DNA of 64,000 nucleotides from Gymnorhina tibicen (lineage: Eukaryota > Chordata > Aves > Passeriformes > Artamidae): the NCBI GenBank assembly GCA_013399875.1, contig VXAZ01005703.1, positions 1-64,000 on the forward strand. Reading direction: 5' to 3'. Below, piece after piece: positions 48,301 through 61,897 of the stretch. The notes beneath the pieces are model-generated. The model made no database searches and had not been told where the DNA came from. It saw only the letters and a program-made list of their open reading frames with translations. Each line of letters opens with the position of its first letter. The stretch's first letter is position 1. The position numbers and the translations under genes were made by a program.

Positions 48301-51300
48301 AAAAAAAACACTGCTGCACATGCATGAGTTTCCCATTTCTGTACTACTTTATACTTTCTAGTTTAGTGCAAATTTCTCTTACAGAGAAGGTAGATGGAAA
48401 ACACCTAACATGTAACTAAGTATTAGAAAAAACATAATAAAGGGGACAGATGAGCAGAGGAAGGGAAGGAGTCAGCAAGGAACTGACCAAAGCAAGCAGT
48501 AGGTACCATTCATCTGACAGAGGTGCCAGTCCTTTACTCTCTAGGAACAGAAATAAATCTGCTTACAGCATTAATCAATAATGCCTGAAATCAATAGTAC
48601 CTAGCAGACTAATGGAACTGAAAAGTCATTAGTGGCATGGGAAGCTTACTTACTAAAAGCAACCTGCATAAACACTGACATTAGCACTAGTCAGAGAATG
48701 GACAACCTTGCCTGTGCAAAACCCAATATTGTATCTTCAAGTAATATGAAAAGCAAATTCTGGGGTTATGGGGTTTTTTTTTTTTGCATGAAAAAAACTG
48801 TCAAAATAAGTCTGTTGATAGGTCCCTTTCAATATTTTTTGCCTGAAGCTTCTAAACTAAAAATATGTTTCAAAAAGGTTATGAGAGGATATTCAGGGTT
48901 TTTTCAGGTTACATCAGTAACAAATATCTAGTTGAACTGTTTTTTGCTAAGGGGCAGCAACTTAGAAACTGTTTAGTAAAGCACTAACTAGCACCAGAAC
49001 TTAATATGGGAAGTAATGAAATACAGTAACTGTGCCATGTTGCTATCTTCCCCTTTAGCTATGTGAAAAGCAAAATACTTCTATCTATTTTATCTAGAAG
49101 AAAAGGCTGTTCCATTACAGGAATGTTTTGTTGCAGAGTTTTTCTTACTCTTGAGATAGAAAGAAAAGAGCTGCAAGGGCTGTTACAAGACTAGTAAGTC
49201 AAATGTATCTTGTATAAGGAATACTTAGTAACGCAAAATATGTTAATCCTAGTAATGCTTCTGACATAATATTTATGTGAGAGGATTACAAATTTTTAAA
49301 GCAAGTCTGTCACAGGAATCATCTCTGTGAAAAAGGGACTCCTCTGAAGAGCAGCTGTACTCAGACAAGAATGGCCTTTGAATGTCCAAAGCAGATGGAA
49401 AAGGTCTCGTTGCAGGTTTTGACTGATATCCCTAATAATGAATAGCACACAAAGAGAAAGGGAAGAGGTATCTTTCTCACTGCCACCAACCACAAAGGAG
49501 AAAAGCCAAAGATAGTTTTCTGGAAAAAATGAATTCTGAAATTCTGTATCAAATATTTTTAAAGAAACCAGCAGACATTTGAGGCTTCCAAAATTTAATG
49601 CAAATGCTGATCATGTTACTTCCCTCCTCTTTCTAAAGATTAATTAGCTCCAGGCCTCACTACTAGTTTACTTCCCTTTGTTTTATCCCTTTGGTCCTTT
49701 CTTTTTGTGCCTAGAAGTTGTCATTTCCTTGAAAGGCAAGTTAAAAGCTAAACTATCTAGAAACAGCAAATTAGGTTAAATCACAGCTAACACAAATTCT
49801 ATTAATAAAACTATTTTCAAAAACTGGGCAAGTTTCCAGATATAGATGAAAAGGTATAAAATAAGATTGCAGAAGGTCTGTAAGAACTGGTGTGATAACT
49901 TAATATAACTGGGATCACTTAGCCTCTATCAAACCTAATAATGTTACAAAGCTTATGGTAACTGAAACTAAAGCATATGCTAAGTAATCTTGATTTTAAT
50001 TTTGTTTACGTATGTGGTAGATTAAGGCATAACTAATTTTAACAGCCCCTTAGTTGGCCAGGAAAGTAAGTATTAATATGCTCTTTTCACTAATGAACAT
50101 AGAGCCTTGCTGAACAAGTGAATAATTAACAGCACTCAATCCCTATGTCTGACCAGAGCCCACTGTGTTAGACTAAGGCACATTCTGGTAAAAGCAAAAC
50201 TCTGAGGTGAGTTCTCAGTCTGAAGAGCTCCAGTACTCCTGAACACATGTTAAATCCCACCATGGCAGACATTGGAGGGGTTGGGTTCTTTCAAGAGTTT
50301 GTACAGGAAGAGAAGAATAACTTTATACAGTATTGTACACACCAATCTACCAGTGCAGAAGATGTCATCCTAGGGGTTGGAGTCCTGCTGAAAAGAAATT
50401 GAGTGTAACTGGAAGAAATTAACACTAAGATGGTCTCCTAATATTATAGTCATTACTATTTAAATGGTGTTTTGTGAAAGCTTGATAGTTCAAGCAATAG
50501 TTCATTTACCCAGCTTACACTCTTCTTGTTCCACTATAAATATTGTCTTAGTGATGAAGTATTTATTTTGTCACATTTTTCACCTTACTCTGTTCTTCTC
50601 ATACCAATGAACTTTTCTTTTTCCTCCCACCCTTCATTACTTTCCATTTTCCCAAGTTGTATCTCTCATTCATTCCATTCTCTTACTTATCCTTTTTTCA
50701 TTTCAACATCTTTTAGTCTTTGAGGAAGAATAGTTTTTTAGGAAAGTGGAAAAGCATAAAAGTAAGCTATTTTTCTTAACAATTCTGAATTTCACAGCAG
50801 CCAGTCCCACCCTAATTCTGTGTTCAAGAGCTAATGCACACCCAGCAGGCTGACAAACACAAACTTTTTAACAAGACCTTTAAAAAGCTTTCACTGAAAT
50901 ACATGGTACAGACTTAGGGGCTTTTTTTTTTAGGTAATGAAGGAAGCCTCCTGTGAGGAGAATGACATTAATGATAATATGAAAACAAGAAAATGTGGTT
51001 TCTCTCCTCAGAGTAAAGGCACACTACTGCATGTTGCTGCATATAATGCACTAGTTGAATTAATATAACTTGGAAAAGCCTATGCTTGTTCTGAAAAATA
51101 ATCAACAGTTTAAAAGAAGTCCATGCCCTGTACTATCAGAATAGCACTATACAGAATTTATTTTATAGATACAGCTGTTTTGTTAAATAGATGTTGACCT
51201 GGTTATTTGTAAATTAGTTCAAGAACAGCATAATTCTGGTTTTAGAAGCTAGACAAGGAGAATGGGAGTATTTTCTTTAAACCAATAGGATTAAGGTGAG

Positions 51301-53529
51301 CTTGGTGAACTACTTGATGTACTATTATAGAATCTGTTTTACAATCTAATACAGTCTATTGAACACTAAACAATGAAACTAGGATTTGTTCCTTCATTTG
51401 ATTACATTGTTCCAGCAAACGCAATCACAGAAAGACTAACTACCTTCTGAGATAAGACACAGGGCCCAGCCAGAGGCAGCTGTTAAAGTTTCATATCTGC
51501 TTCACAAGCAATGAACTGTGTCCAAGTAAGCAGCGTCTTATACAGAAGGGATGGGCAATAGCTTGCTCTGCATGAAAGAAGAGAGCTAATTTTGTTTTCT
51601 TTGAGTACAGTTTCATTTGAATAGCTAGTGATTTTTAACATGAACACATTGACAAGGCACAGTACCTTTACTTGAAACCTATTTTATCACATGACAAAAC
51701 TACAGGGCCTTTTTTCCATTGCTTCTGCAGCAGCATACCCAGTGTATATTTGTTATATTATAGGAAACATCTGGGGGTTTTTAAGTGAAATGATAGCTCC
51801 AGCTAAGAAAGGCTTTCTGATATAATGCAGCATAAAGCACTTTAGCAAAGACCTCTTTCTTGATTATCAGTTGTGTTGAAAGACAAAAGATCCTTCTGTA
51901 AAGAAAGAAAAGTAATCTCTGGTTGAACTTGTCTTTTACCTTAACAGAGCCTGTAGCAGTCCAAGTTTCTCAAACTTCTCTCCCTTGGTTCTGCTTTGGA
52001 ATTAACATTTGATACAATCTCTTTTGTACACCACTTTATTCTCCTACTACCACTTGGTCTAAGCAATTCTCACTGCTTGAAAAGCAAGTTACACCATGAC
52101 TTGCCTACTGTTCCTTAATATAATAAGATTATATTATCTGTTAGATTCTGATTAATCACTAAGTAGATCTCTAGGACATTCAATTTTCAAAGATGCACTT
52201 ACTCTTTCTGTTACTTCAAGCCACATGCTCTAGTGCAGCTGGAAATTGTTCAGGTATTATGAAAAAATAAAATATGATTTTTCTAGCCAGTTTATCAGTT
52301 TGACTACAGCAAGAGGGAAAAGCAGTAGCAAAGCAATTTTTTAGTTACTGGAGAGAAGACTGAATATTCTGACAGTAATGATCAGGAGAGCTAAGACATG
52401 AAATATCTGAAACATGAATCACCCACGAGGAACTCACTTTGTACAGAAGTTCCTCAGTTGGGAGCTGCAGAAGTGAACAGTCTGGGTCATCAGACTGAGA
52501 ACCATTGCTATAACCCACAGCAAGCATCAAATTCCTGCTCATAGCATACTACAGTATTGTCCAATTTGATATGCAAATTTTAATTAGCAAAGACAGCAGC
52601 AGTTAGTCTGTTTGTCAAGGGTCCTGGGGCACTGTCACAAGACTAGAGCTATACAAGAGAGACCAATTAACAAAAAATTAAGTTTCAACATGAATAGCCT
52701 TTCCTAAACAGAGCTTTATTGCGAGGGCTCTGACTTTAACTTAAACAGTAGAAATAATTCTCAGTTGCATTTACCACAAGCAATGGTAAATTTTTAGATG
52801 CAATAAATCAACACAAGGTAGCATACATCAGTTATACTTGCTACTTGTCACAAAATTATAAGTTGAGAAGACTCTTACATACTTGGTGAGCCCTGTTACC
52901 TTCATCTCAACCCTGAAATTCAGAGTTGTTGACTAACTCAGGGAAAGCTGACTTCTCCCAGTCTTGAGAAGTTTAAGGATGACAGCAAATGCTGAGGTTT
53001 CTAGGTTGGTGCATACCAGGAGGGATGAAATGGTTTATTTACTTACTGCTTAATAGCAAATACCCTTGCTTTAAGTGATTACAGAATTAATATTTTATCT
53101 CTAGAAAAAGGATTAACACCAACTTGAGTTTTATATAAGAATCACTGCAGTTTATACAACAGTGATTTCTAATGTGAATGAGAGCTTCACATACATAAAT
53201 AGAAGCATACTTTGCTAATGTATTATTGAAAGAATTGACTATGAAGCTTTAAATGAAAATGGACTTAGTATTTCTAAAGAAGTTGACTGCAATAGTCTGC
53301 GCTAGTTTTCTAAGTTCCCTAGGAGCAAGGATCACAGGATCAAGGTCTTTTCACATAAAATGTTCTTAGACATGGATCACCAGTGGAAATATTATTGAAT
53401 TAAGCCCATTCATAAAAGCCTTATCAAGTTAGTACCACTCATTTATAAATGTACAAGAACAGGAAAAAATACTTAAATTATGATTTTCAGCAAGTAAAAC
53501 TTGTGTAAAAAGTTCTGCATCAGAAAACA
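48301..53529. other. Intergenic region, nothing recognisable
   Basis: This is AT-rich DNA with only short open frames and short homopolymers (for example a T run near 48774-48785). I saw no exon-like series, RNA gene or mobile element. Confidence 0.5.
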
Positions 53530-53985
53530 CTGAGGGTCAGCACTGGAAATCAAACACAGCAGCACAAGCAGGAGAACAGAGACCTCCAGCAGCCAGGGTT
53601 CAGCCCGCTTTACCTGAGAAGCTGCCAGATCGAGGGAGAGCAGCAGGAGTCCAAATCCTTAGGCATGCTCCCAAGGACAGCAAGGCAGAGCCAACATTAA
53701 GTTGGGAAAGTGTATCAGGGTATTACTTGCAAGGATAATAAAGGCAAGACATCTCAGGGAGCAGCTCTGAAGTCAAGTTAAGAAGCCAGAGCCAAAGACC
53801 AAAACCACCCAGACACAGCAGGGCTAGAGCTGCAGCCCAGCAGCAGTCCTGCAGAGAAAAAAGAAAGGAGCATCCAGGGCTGACCTAAATAGAGCTCCTC
53901 ATCAGGAAGGGTGGGTGGGGGCAGCAGGTGAGGCCGGTCAGGGCAATTAGGGCCTGTTAGTTCACACCAGGTTCTGAGAGTTTGA
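53530..53985. other. GC-richer purine-biased segment of unknown nature
   Basis: About 450 bases are rich in CAG/AGC and GAG units (CAGCAGCACAAGCAGGAG, CAGCCCAGCAGCAGTCC) and end in GGGCAATTAGGGCCTGTTAG. The composition differs sharply from both flanks. No frame is open throughout. It may be a non-coding exon or an unrecognised repeat. Confidence 0.3.
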
Positions 53986-56556
53986 AAACACTCTTGCTCT
54001 GCTGAGAGCAGCTGGTTTGCTAACGTTTATAGCTCTTCTTTTACCTTTTCTTGCCAGACATACCAAGGTAAAAAGTTAAAAAGAGAGCATCTCTTTCAAG
54101 ATTACAGTGTGATCTTACAAGCTTAAATTACATCCCCAAGTATTTCTTGTTGCATTTTAAATTCACTATGGTTTCTCTTCAAGTTCCTGATGTGAATTAT
54201 ACTTAAGTGATTTTCAGCCTCTCTTTTGCTCTCTATAACTTGGACTTCAAGAAGCTGTCGGATCAGATAGACATGAGGCTGTTCATGCTTCCCCTTCATT
54301 TTATCAACAGAGCAAATGAATACTCTGAATCAAGTAGAAAACAGAGGACATGTCAACACCATACAATAAGCACCATGAAGAGGTTCTGGTTTGGATTGTG
54401 GAAGCAGAATGGAGATGTCAGTACAACACTTCTTCCCAGCTAGTTAGTGCTGTTGAGCAGTGCTTTTCAGTAATGTTAACTGTTCTAATCGTAGTGCTGC
54501 ACTTTCTTCCAGGACTTCTTTTACCACCTTCAGATTCTCTGCATGGCAAAATAGCATATGGTATAGGACACTAAAGATAATAATAACAAAGGAAAATACG
54601 TGGGGATAATAGTCAAGAATCTGCACCAACTTGTACTCTGGGATGTCCTGATGTTAGATACACTAAGATCCCTGGTATTGGGAAGGTGCACATGCAGCGT
54701 GTTCTGCAAGGCACTTTGGGATATTATTTAAAATAGCAGTTGGACGGAAAGAGAACTGGCCACATTGATTCAAGGCTCACACTGTAGGGCTCCTGCCATT
54801 TTCAGAACAGTAAACCAAATGGATGCAAGTGAGCACAGGCAGAGAAAAATGTTTTGAGCTGTCACAAGGCTATGAGGAATGTGATCACATGCTGTGTAGG
54901 CACAAGTCATGTGCAGAGCCAGCTGTGCCAACAATCACTTGAAAATTAAATTGTAAGAGCAATGGGGCCTGTGATATCTGTTTGAGATAGTATAATTCCT
55001 CAAACATATCCTAGGTCTGTGCAAATACAGTGTTTGCTTAGCTGTGAATTCTCTGAAGAATTGTGTTGCATTTTTTTTTCCCTGCTTAAGATGAATGAAA
55101 ATGTGCCAGGCCTGAGTGACAAGGCCTTAATGACCCTAACTGACCTCATCTGAGACTCCCACCCACACACTCTGCCTGTTGGTCCGGGAGTGCTACTTAA
55201 ACTCAGGTCTTGAGCCTGCACAGCTTCAGTGACTACATATCTATGTGATATGGCCTTCTTCTTTTAAGTGCTGCTGCTAGTAATGCTTTACAGCTTGCCG
55301 AAATCTCTCTGCTTCTTCTTACCTACTGCTCTTCAGGCTGTTCTACAGTTTGTGTAATCTGTTGTTATACTGCTTCCTAAAGGTATGGTTCTTCCTTCCT
55401 GTGTAATGAGCTAGTTCAGAGAACTGGAAATGAAGTACAGCAAAAGTGAGTATAGGAAGCTGATGGAGGCTGAGTATGAGTGATGGTAACACTCTACTCT
55501 GGCTTCTTTAGATGTGCCTATTAAATTGCTTGTAATTTTCTTCCTAGCTTTTCAGGAGTTGGAGGGGTTTTGGCTGTTTTCACTGCTTTAGAAAGCAATT
55601 ACAAGGCAATTGTTTTAGTGAGGATTTTGACTTGATTTGGTGTTTGATGTAGCCACTGTTGTTGAATCCCTAGAGGATAATAATGACAGGACAATCCATA
55701 TGGCACTAGATTACTCTGTGAGCATTTTGACTTTGTCTTACCTTAAATCTGTGAGAAGATAAAGGTTTGTTATGGTGCACCATGGGCCAAACCACAACTC
55801 AAATGTGACCGCTCTGGTTGTATCAGTCAAGTCCTACCATGCTTTATGAGGGAGGCCTGCCATGCCAGCTGCTCTTCTCATGAAGCAGGCTACTGAGAGA
55901 AGGGAAGTAATAACATTCCCTTTTCCCTGGTGCCACATTTCTCACCACAGAATGAGCTCGTTTTATTGGGAAGCCATAAAAGACTGCAAGGGGTAAGAGG
56001 TTTCCATTCTAAGAGTGTTAAAGGTTTGTAAAAAAGGTTTTCTCCCCTCTAAAACCATGTGAAAGAAAGAGGAAAAAAAAAAAGGTAGAAAGGAAAAAGT
56101 AGTATCTTTTCCTTGTAGCTCAGAAACTAGACGTGAATTAAGAGTCATGTAAAGCTATTCAGAAAGTCCATGGCAGAAACAGATGCTGCCTGAGTCCTAG
56201 CTTTGTCTAGAAGTCCTGTCTGTCCTTGCTTGCACAGAAGACTATGTTTTTCTGGAAAGAAAAAAGGAAATTATTTCTGCCTTATGGCTACTACTGAAGA
56301 GGAAGTTAGTAGTAAATTGTGTGTTTGTGGGTGTGAATTTGCTGAGGGATGACCCAGCTGGAGGCAGAACTACAGCTCCTGGTCATAACTGCCTGGAGGC
56401 CTCTGATGCTGCAGCAGATACAGCCTGGTCAGGTGCAGGCTATGGCAGCAGAAGCTGCCTCAGCAGCATAATTATGCAAAACAGACCAGATGTTTTGGGC
56501 ATGTGTAACCTATTTTTTAACAGTCAGAGATACTAATGATGATCTTTATAGGTGTT
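53986..56556. other. Intergenic region, nothing recognisable
   Basis: This is AT-rich DNA without a frame above 80 codons and without recognised repeats other than short A or T runs (for example near 55068 and 56073). Confidence 0.45.
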
Positions 56557-56611
56557 GTTATATATTATATATATATTATATATATTATTGTTATATGTAA
56601 TATATATATTT
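56557..56611. repeat. (AT)n-type microsatellite
   Basis: Alternating TA/AT units are interrupted by TTATTG and TGTAA over about 55 bases. It is self-complementary, so it is likely to be hypervariable and prone to extrude hairpins. Confidence 0.9.
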
Positions 56612-59600
56612 AAAGTGATTTAGTCAACCCTGTCTGACTACCAGATATTCTAGAAAAAGGCCAGGAAGGAGAATTATATCCTCTTCTTGAGAAAGAAGAA
56701 TCTGTTTTCAGTGTAGGACTAGCATATCAAGTATGTTTCTTTTCCATCAGGATAGAGGAGAACCCTGCCACTGGGCAGAAAAATTACTTTCTTTTTTCCC
56801 CCCCTTACTTCTGCAGTTTTCACAGCCTTAACATTCTCCTACCTTCTTTTTACAAGTTGTCTGCAGTTTGTTGTTAAATCACTTTTGCCCCACAAGACAC
56901 TGATTTTTTTTAAACAATGTTCTGTATGCTGTTTATATGATGTGTAATCTGCCATGGAGCCATGGTCATAGGAATTAATGTTCAGCCTAAATCACAGTTT
57001 TTCCAGTGTGCGAGGCTTGTGTGTCTCAAAGGATATTGGTTTGCATTCAGCCTTCGTGCTGTTCTCCACCTTCCTTAGAGGCTTTCTTCAACCCTTTAAA
57101 GGCCTTGGTGTTTCCCTTGGGCCACAGTCTGTGAATGATCTGTTCACCCGCTCTCAGAAAGCTTTAAATTGTTCTGCTTCTGTGGTCCCTGGTGCAACAC
57201 CAACACCTTGGCAGAGCAGCACCTGGCTTCTCTTCTCATGCTTCAGTCCCCAGTGCTCTGTGTGAATTAATGTCTCATACTCTGTCATAACTGTATCAGA
57301 AGGAACAGTCCTGCTCTGACAGGGAAAAAGATCATATGCAGGCGAGGTGCAGCTTCTTTATCTGGTAGAAATTTAGGCTGCAGGTTGATATGTTCAGGTT
57401 TTTTCCCAAGGACTATAAAAGATAAACAATAAAATACCTAGGAAGGAATGACAAATTGGCTATTAACTTTGGGTAGGAGTTTTGGTTTTTTGGGTTTTTT
57501 TTTGGTTTTTTTAAGTGTTTAGGGAAACTGAAGCTAAAATCAAGTCTCTTGTTCTCATAGCTATTTTAATCTGAATTAAGAAGTTTTTTGTGTGTAGAAA
57601 AACCTTTAGACTCATGTATGTCTTAAATGCTCCCTAATTACTGATGGATTGTAAACTATCAAGTCAATATTAAATATACACAGGCTTTTGTGTAAGGACA
57701 CACACTTGCAAACAGTGGAAGGGGTAATACTCTGGCATGTCAAGGCCTGTTTACAGAGTAGCTCTTAGGTACACTTGTACAACAAGCAGAGCCATTCAAA
57801 CCTACCCAATAGAAATAATTCTCACTGATATTTGGAGCTGTTCTGGGTTTATGACAGGACCTACATGGACACTTTCCAAGCCACAAATTATATAACAGAA
57901 GAGGTTGGGAGCAAGCAGTGGATCTAGATATTCAAAGTCAGCATGACACAATGCACTGTTAATAAGTAATTGACTGTAAATTCTATTCTCTACACAAAGA
58001 TTGACTGTGCTCTCTTTTGGAATATAATTACTTAACTCCTCTCCTGAAAGAGAAATTGAATATTTGTGGGAGTCTTTTGGAGGTGAAAAAAACCCCTCTT
58101 TTTTTGATTAATATAGGAATGTACTGTTATAAAATGTATATATTTTTTTAAGTATAAAGTAATGTTTGAGTAGTCATCTGGTGATAAATCCCTGAGGATT
58201 GTTGGCTGTTGAGAAGGTGTAAGCTTGATTTGAATTACTGGCTTGTATGAAGCAAAGAAATCTGATGGTGTGGTGCTGTGCATTGGGCCAGTCTTCTGCT
58301 GCTGGGGATTTGCCTGTGAGGACTAAACAAAGCTTTTAGTCTAGTTTATTTATTCATTCATGTTTGTGCTTGCTTCCTTTTAAAGGAACTGAACCACAGT
58401 GCCTTAGAAAAACCTAAACTTTCTGCAGATTTATCCCAAGAGCAAAGTTGTATCTAGCTGGATCAAAGCTAAGTACAGTGATGGAGACATAGCATGAGTG
58501 CACTGGTGTGCCATCTGTTCTGCTCTTAAACATGTCAGAGAAGCCAAGGGGGGAAATATAGGAGAATTAGGAAAGGAAGAGAATGACTGTGGTAAAGAGA
58601 AATGGATGTGGAATGCCAGAGGCACACTGAGCGGATGAAGGAGACTTAATGAAAAATGATGGCAGGAATGACTGCATGCTTTCTTTTTGTGTAAGAGTAG
58701 TGGAGAGGTGTGTGGTTTGCCAGTTTTCACTCCCTGTCTTCAGGATGGTTACAGCTCTGACCGTACAGGAGGACTGACACTCAGCAAGATGCTCTGTGTC
58801 CTTCCTTCTATAGCTGCTACCTGGCCAAGATAAGTATGCTTGGCTGACCTGGAAGCCTGAAGAACATGTCTGTAGTTGCTGTATTTGACAACCAGTGCTC
58901 TTGAACCTGTGCAACTGCAGATGGACTTTGTCATGCAACCTGAGGAATGTCTGTGCCAGCAGTACTCTGAAGCCTCGAGTGAGACCACCTAATACGTGAA
59001 TGACAATCCTCCCTGGGCCAAGTCCCTGGAGTCCCTGCTTGCTGGGTGCAGGTACATCTTTTGTAGCAAGTGACTGGCTATTAGACAGCCAGGTCTGACA
59101 GAAGGAATAATAGATCCCCTGCTGTTAAAGAACAGCAGCTGCACAATTTCCTCAACCAGGCAAAATCAGGAGTATGCCTTACACAGTTCTCTGCAGGACT
59201 ACATCACCTTTATGATCAAATCTTCAGAGTTTTGAAAAAGCAAACCATTGTACATTAAAAGGTGAGCATTGATGGATAACCATCACGTGTTGCCCTGGAC
59301 TTGCTGTTTTCACCAGTGTTTCCATCTCTGGTAGTCTCTTTCCACTGTGTGAGAGCTGCAAGTTAACTAAATGTCACACTGTATTGTGTTGTGTGATGTG
59401 TTGGCAAACTTTGCAGTGGAGTGGGACCAACGATGCCAATACTGAAACTGTTCCCGGTGAGGTTCTATTTGCATTCCTTGTAAAGTGCTACTGCAGCCTC
59501 TGCAGGATTCAATTTCCTTTCTATTTTTGTATCATTTTCCAAGTCTGTAGTTAATATTGACTGACAGGGCCAGCTGAGACTCTTGGGATTTCCTATTACA

Positions 59601-61659
59601 GATAATTAAGGAAAATACTAATTCATGCACAGACAGATGCCTTGTTGTAAATTGCACTGCATGAATATTTTTGCCTTCACTGCTAATTCTGTTTCCTACT
59701 GATTACTGAATCTGACTCATTGTATAAGGTGCTAGGGACATGCAGCAGGTTTCCAGCCAGGAGACGTGTAAAGAAAGCTGCAGAGAAGCTTGGTCTTATG
59801 TTTTCTGAAGTATTGCTTTTATGGGCCAGTTGTCTGAATTGTTCTGTACCTAAGATATGGGAGCTTGTGTTTTACGCTTTCTTAATGGAGCTTGGAGAAG
59901 GACCTGGGAGAGGGAACTGCATTCATCAAGGACTTTTCCGGTTCACCTTATTTATTTCCAAATTGGTGTTTGGTTTTATTTTAGGTTAAATTTAAGCTTC
60001 CTGTTTTGTTCAAAAGAGACACTGCCATCAGGGAGCAATAAGAATAGGCTGCTCTGCAACGTAGGTGAACCAGGAGCTGAGGGTGACAGGAAGGCAGGTG
60101 TAGGAAGTGGCCTCACCAATCCCACTTGTGCAGGAAGAGCAGAGAAGACCCAGTGCCACAGCCATCGTGAGACAAGTCTGTAGTGCTCAGTTGTGTCAGG
60201 GTCTAATGAGAAAGCTGAATTGGGGTCCAGATCAGCGGGGCATGTTAATTGTCAGCATAAACATGTAACCGAGTATTTGAACAAGCGAGTAGCTGGTGAT
60301 AGAAGTACAAAGCTGTCCTCTTCAACATCATGTTGAATAGATCTGTTTCCTGGGAGACTGGCTGCTTATCTTGTCAGTAAAAAGATCTGATAGTAATCCC
60401 TGTTCTCTAGGAAGGAATGTGCTGAAGTCTCTCCCGAGTCATAACTTGCCAACAAGCAGAATGGTAAATGTTGATTGTAACATGTCTAAGTACAACGAAA
60501 CATGAGCAGAGAGGGAGGAGATCTGTGCTTGTCTTGCACCTTCTCAAGTGTCTCCTGCAGAAGGATATGAGACCAGGTTTGCTGGAGTCACACCAGTTTG
60601 CTCCCATCTGCCCACACTGGGTACCAGCAGGAGGGACACTTTGGCAGTTCTGGCTTTTCCAGTCTTCTACCTGATGAAGAGGTAGTGAGAGTGTGCAGGC
60701 TCAGGCAACAAACACCTGCCTGCAGTACAGGTGTGGCCCCCAGCTTAGTTTGTAGAGTGCTACTTTGGTGAGGGGAAAGACTTTCCAGTTGGAAACAGAC
60801 CAAACTTTGTCTGTCATCAAGGAAACACTCAAGTATGGCCTGAGGCAGATCAGAGGTTACCCTTCAGATGTCCATCCAGATGAATTTTGAAGTTCTATTC
60901 TTTCAGTGTCCAAGTTACCAACCTGAGGGCACTCTGGATGAATTAATGCTGCTAGCAGGCATGCTTAACAATAACTTCCTTGTTCTGTGGAGAAAAATAC
61001 AGATTAGATTCTGGGAATTCAGCATGAAAGATGGAAAATCAGTACAAATAAACAGGACATAAGTTTAATATAATGTGAATGTACTTGGGTGAGGTTGTTG
61101 AGAGTCCTTAAAGACAAGGATACGGCAAAGACCAGTAACTGGGTTTTGACAGATTCCATTGCAGTACCTTCCTTTCTAGCTCTGTTGTGTCTCTATTTTT
61201 ACCTAAGTTTGTAAGTTCACATCTCAGCAGGGTTAACTCTGATTATGGTTATTGATATCTATTCAGTGAACTTCTTTTTACCAAGCTTTGTTTCCAAGAA
61301 TCCTAACCCCTAAATGCTAGGGCTTGCTATTAACTAGTGGCAAAACAAAGGCAATCCATGCACCTCCAAATTGCTACTAATTCCCTATATCCTCTCCCTT
61401 GGAATACTGCAAGAACAGTGTCCAGCCATGCACACTTATTCTATTGATCTGAACAACCCAGTGAGTGCTGAGACTTGTATTTTCTATCCATGCACTCCAG
61501 CCATCCTACAGCATCAGTGTTGCACAGAATGAGGTGTTCTGTGGGCTCTGCTTTAGGCTCTTAATGTTATAGAGAGCTGAATTAAAAGTGTGTGTATATA
61601 CATAATGTCATTTTGAAAAAGTATATGAATCACTTGGCACCTACTAGCATATGGAGTGT
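56612..61659. other. Intergenic region, nothing recognisable
   Basis: This stretch contains the T/G tract at 57479-57514 and short open frames. The longest is 123 codons on the minus strand at 58938-58567, with no recognisable domain. I saw no RNA gene or exon series. Confidence 0.45.
57479..57514. repeat. T-rich tract with GG interruptions
   Basis: This is TTTGG/TTTGGG low-complexity sequence, the mirror of the A-rich AAACC tracts at 10151-10240. Confidence 0.8.
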
Positions 61660-61897
61660 ATCAGAGAATTATAAAATAGTCCTGGTGAGAAGGGACCTCA
61701 GGAGGTGTCTCATCTAGCCTCCTGCTCAAAGCAGGGTCAGCTCTAAGATCAGACCAGATTGTTCTGGGCTTTATCCAGGTAGGTTTGGAAGCCTTCAAGA
61801 ATCAGAACTGCACAGTCTCCTCACTGGGCACCTTGTTTCCCTGCCTGCCTGAAAAGGTTTTTCCGTACCTGCAGTTGGAATTTCTCTTGTTATTACA
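61660..61897 (-). mobile_element. Old CR1 LINE 3' fragment
   Basis: AGAAGGGACCTCAGGAGGTG, CTAGCCTCCTGCTCAAAGCA, GGGTCAGCTCTAAGATCAGA, CCAGATTGTTCTGGGCTTTA, TCCAGGTAGGTTTGGAAGCC and GCACAGTCTCCTCACTGGGC follow the layout of an older CR1 subfamily read from its 3' end. It is more divergent than the copy at 31833-32230 and lacks a clean terminal repeat, consistent with greater age. Confidence 0.8.

Noticed and set aside
56557..56611. AT-rich self-complementary tract as a possible replication origin or hairpin RNA
   Set aside because: It is a simple microsatellite, and nothing nearby supports an origin or RNA gene.
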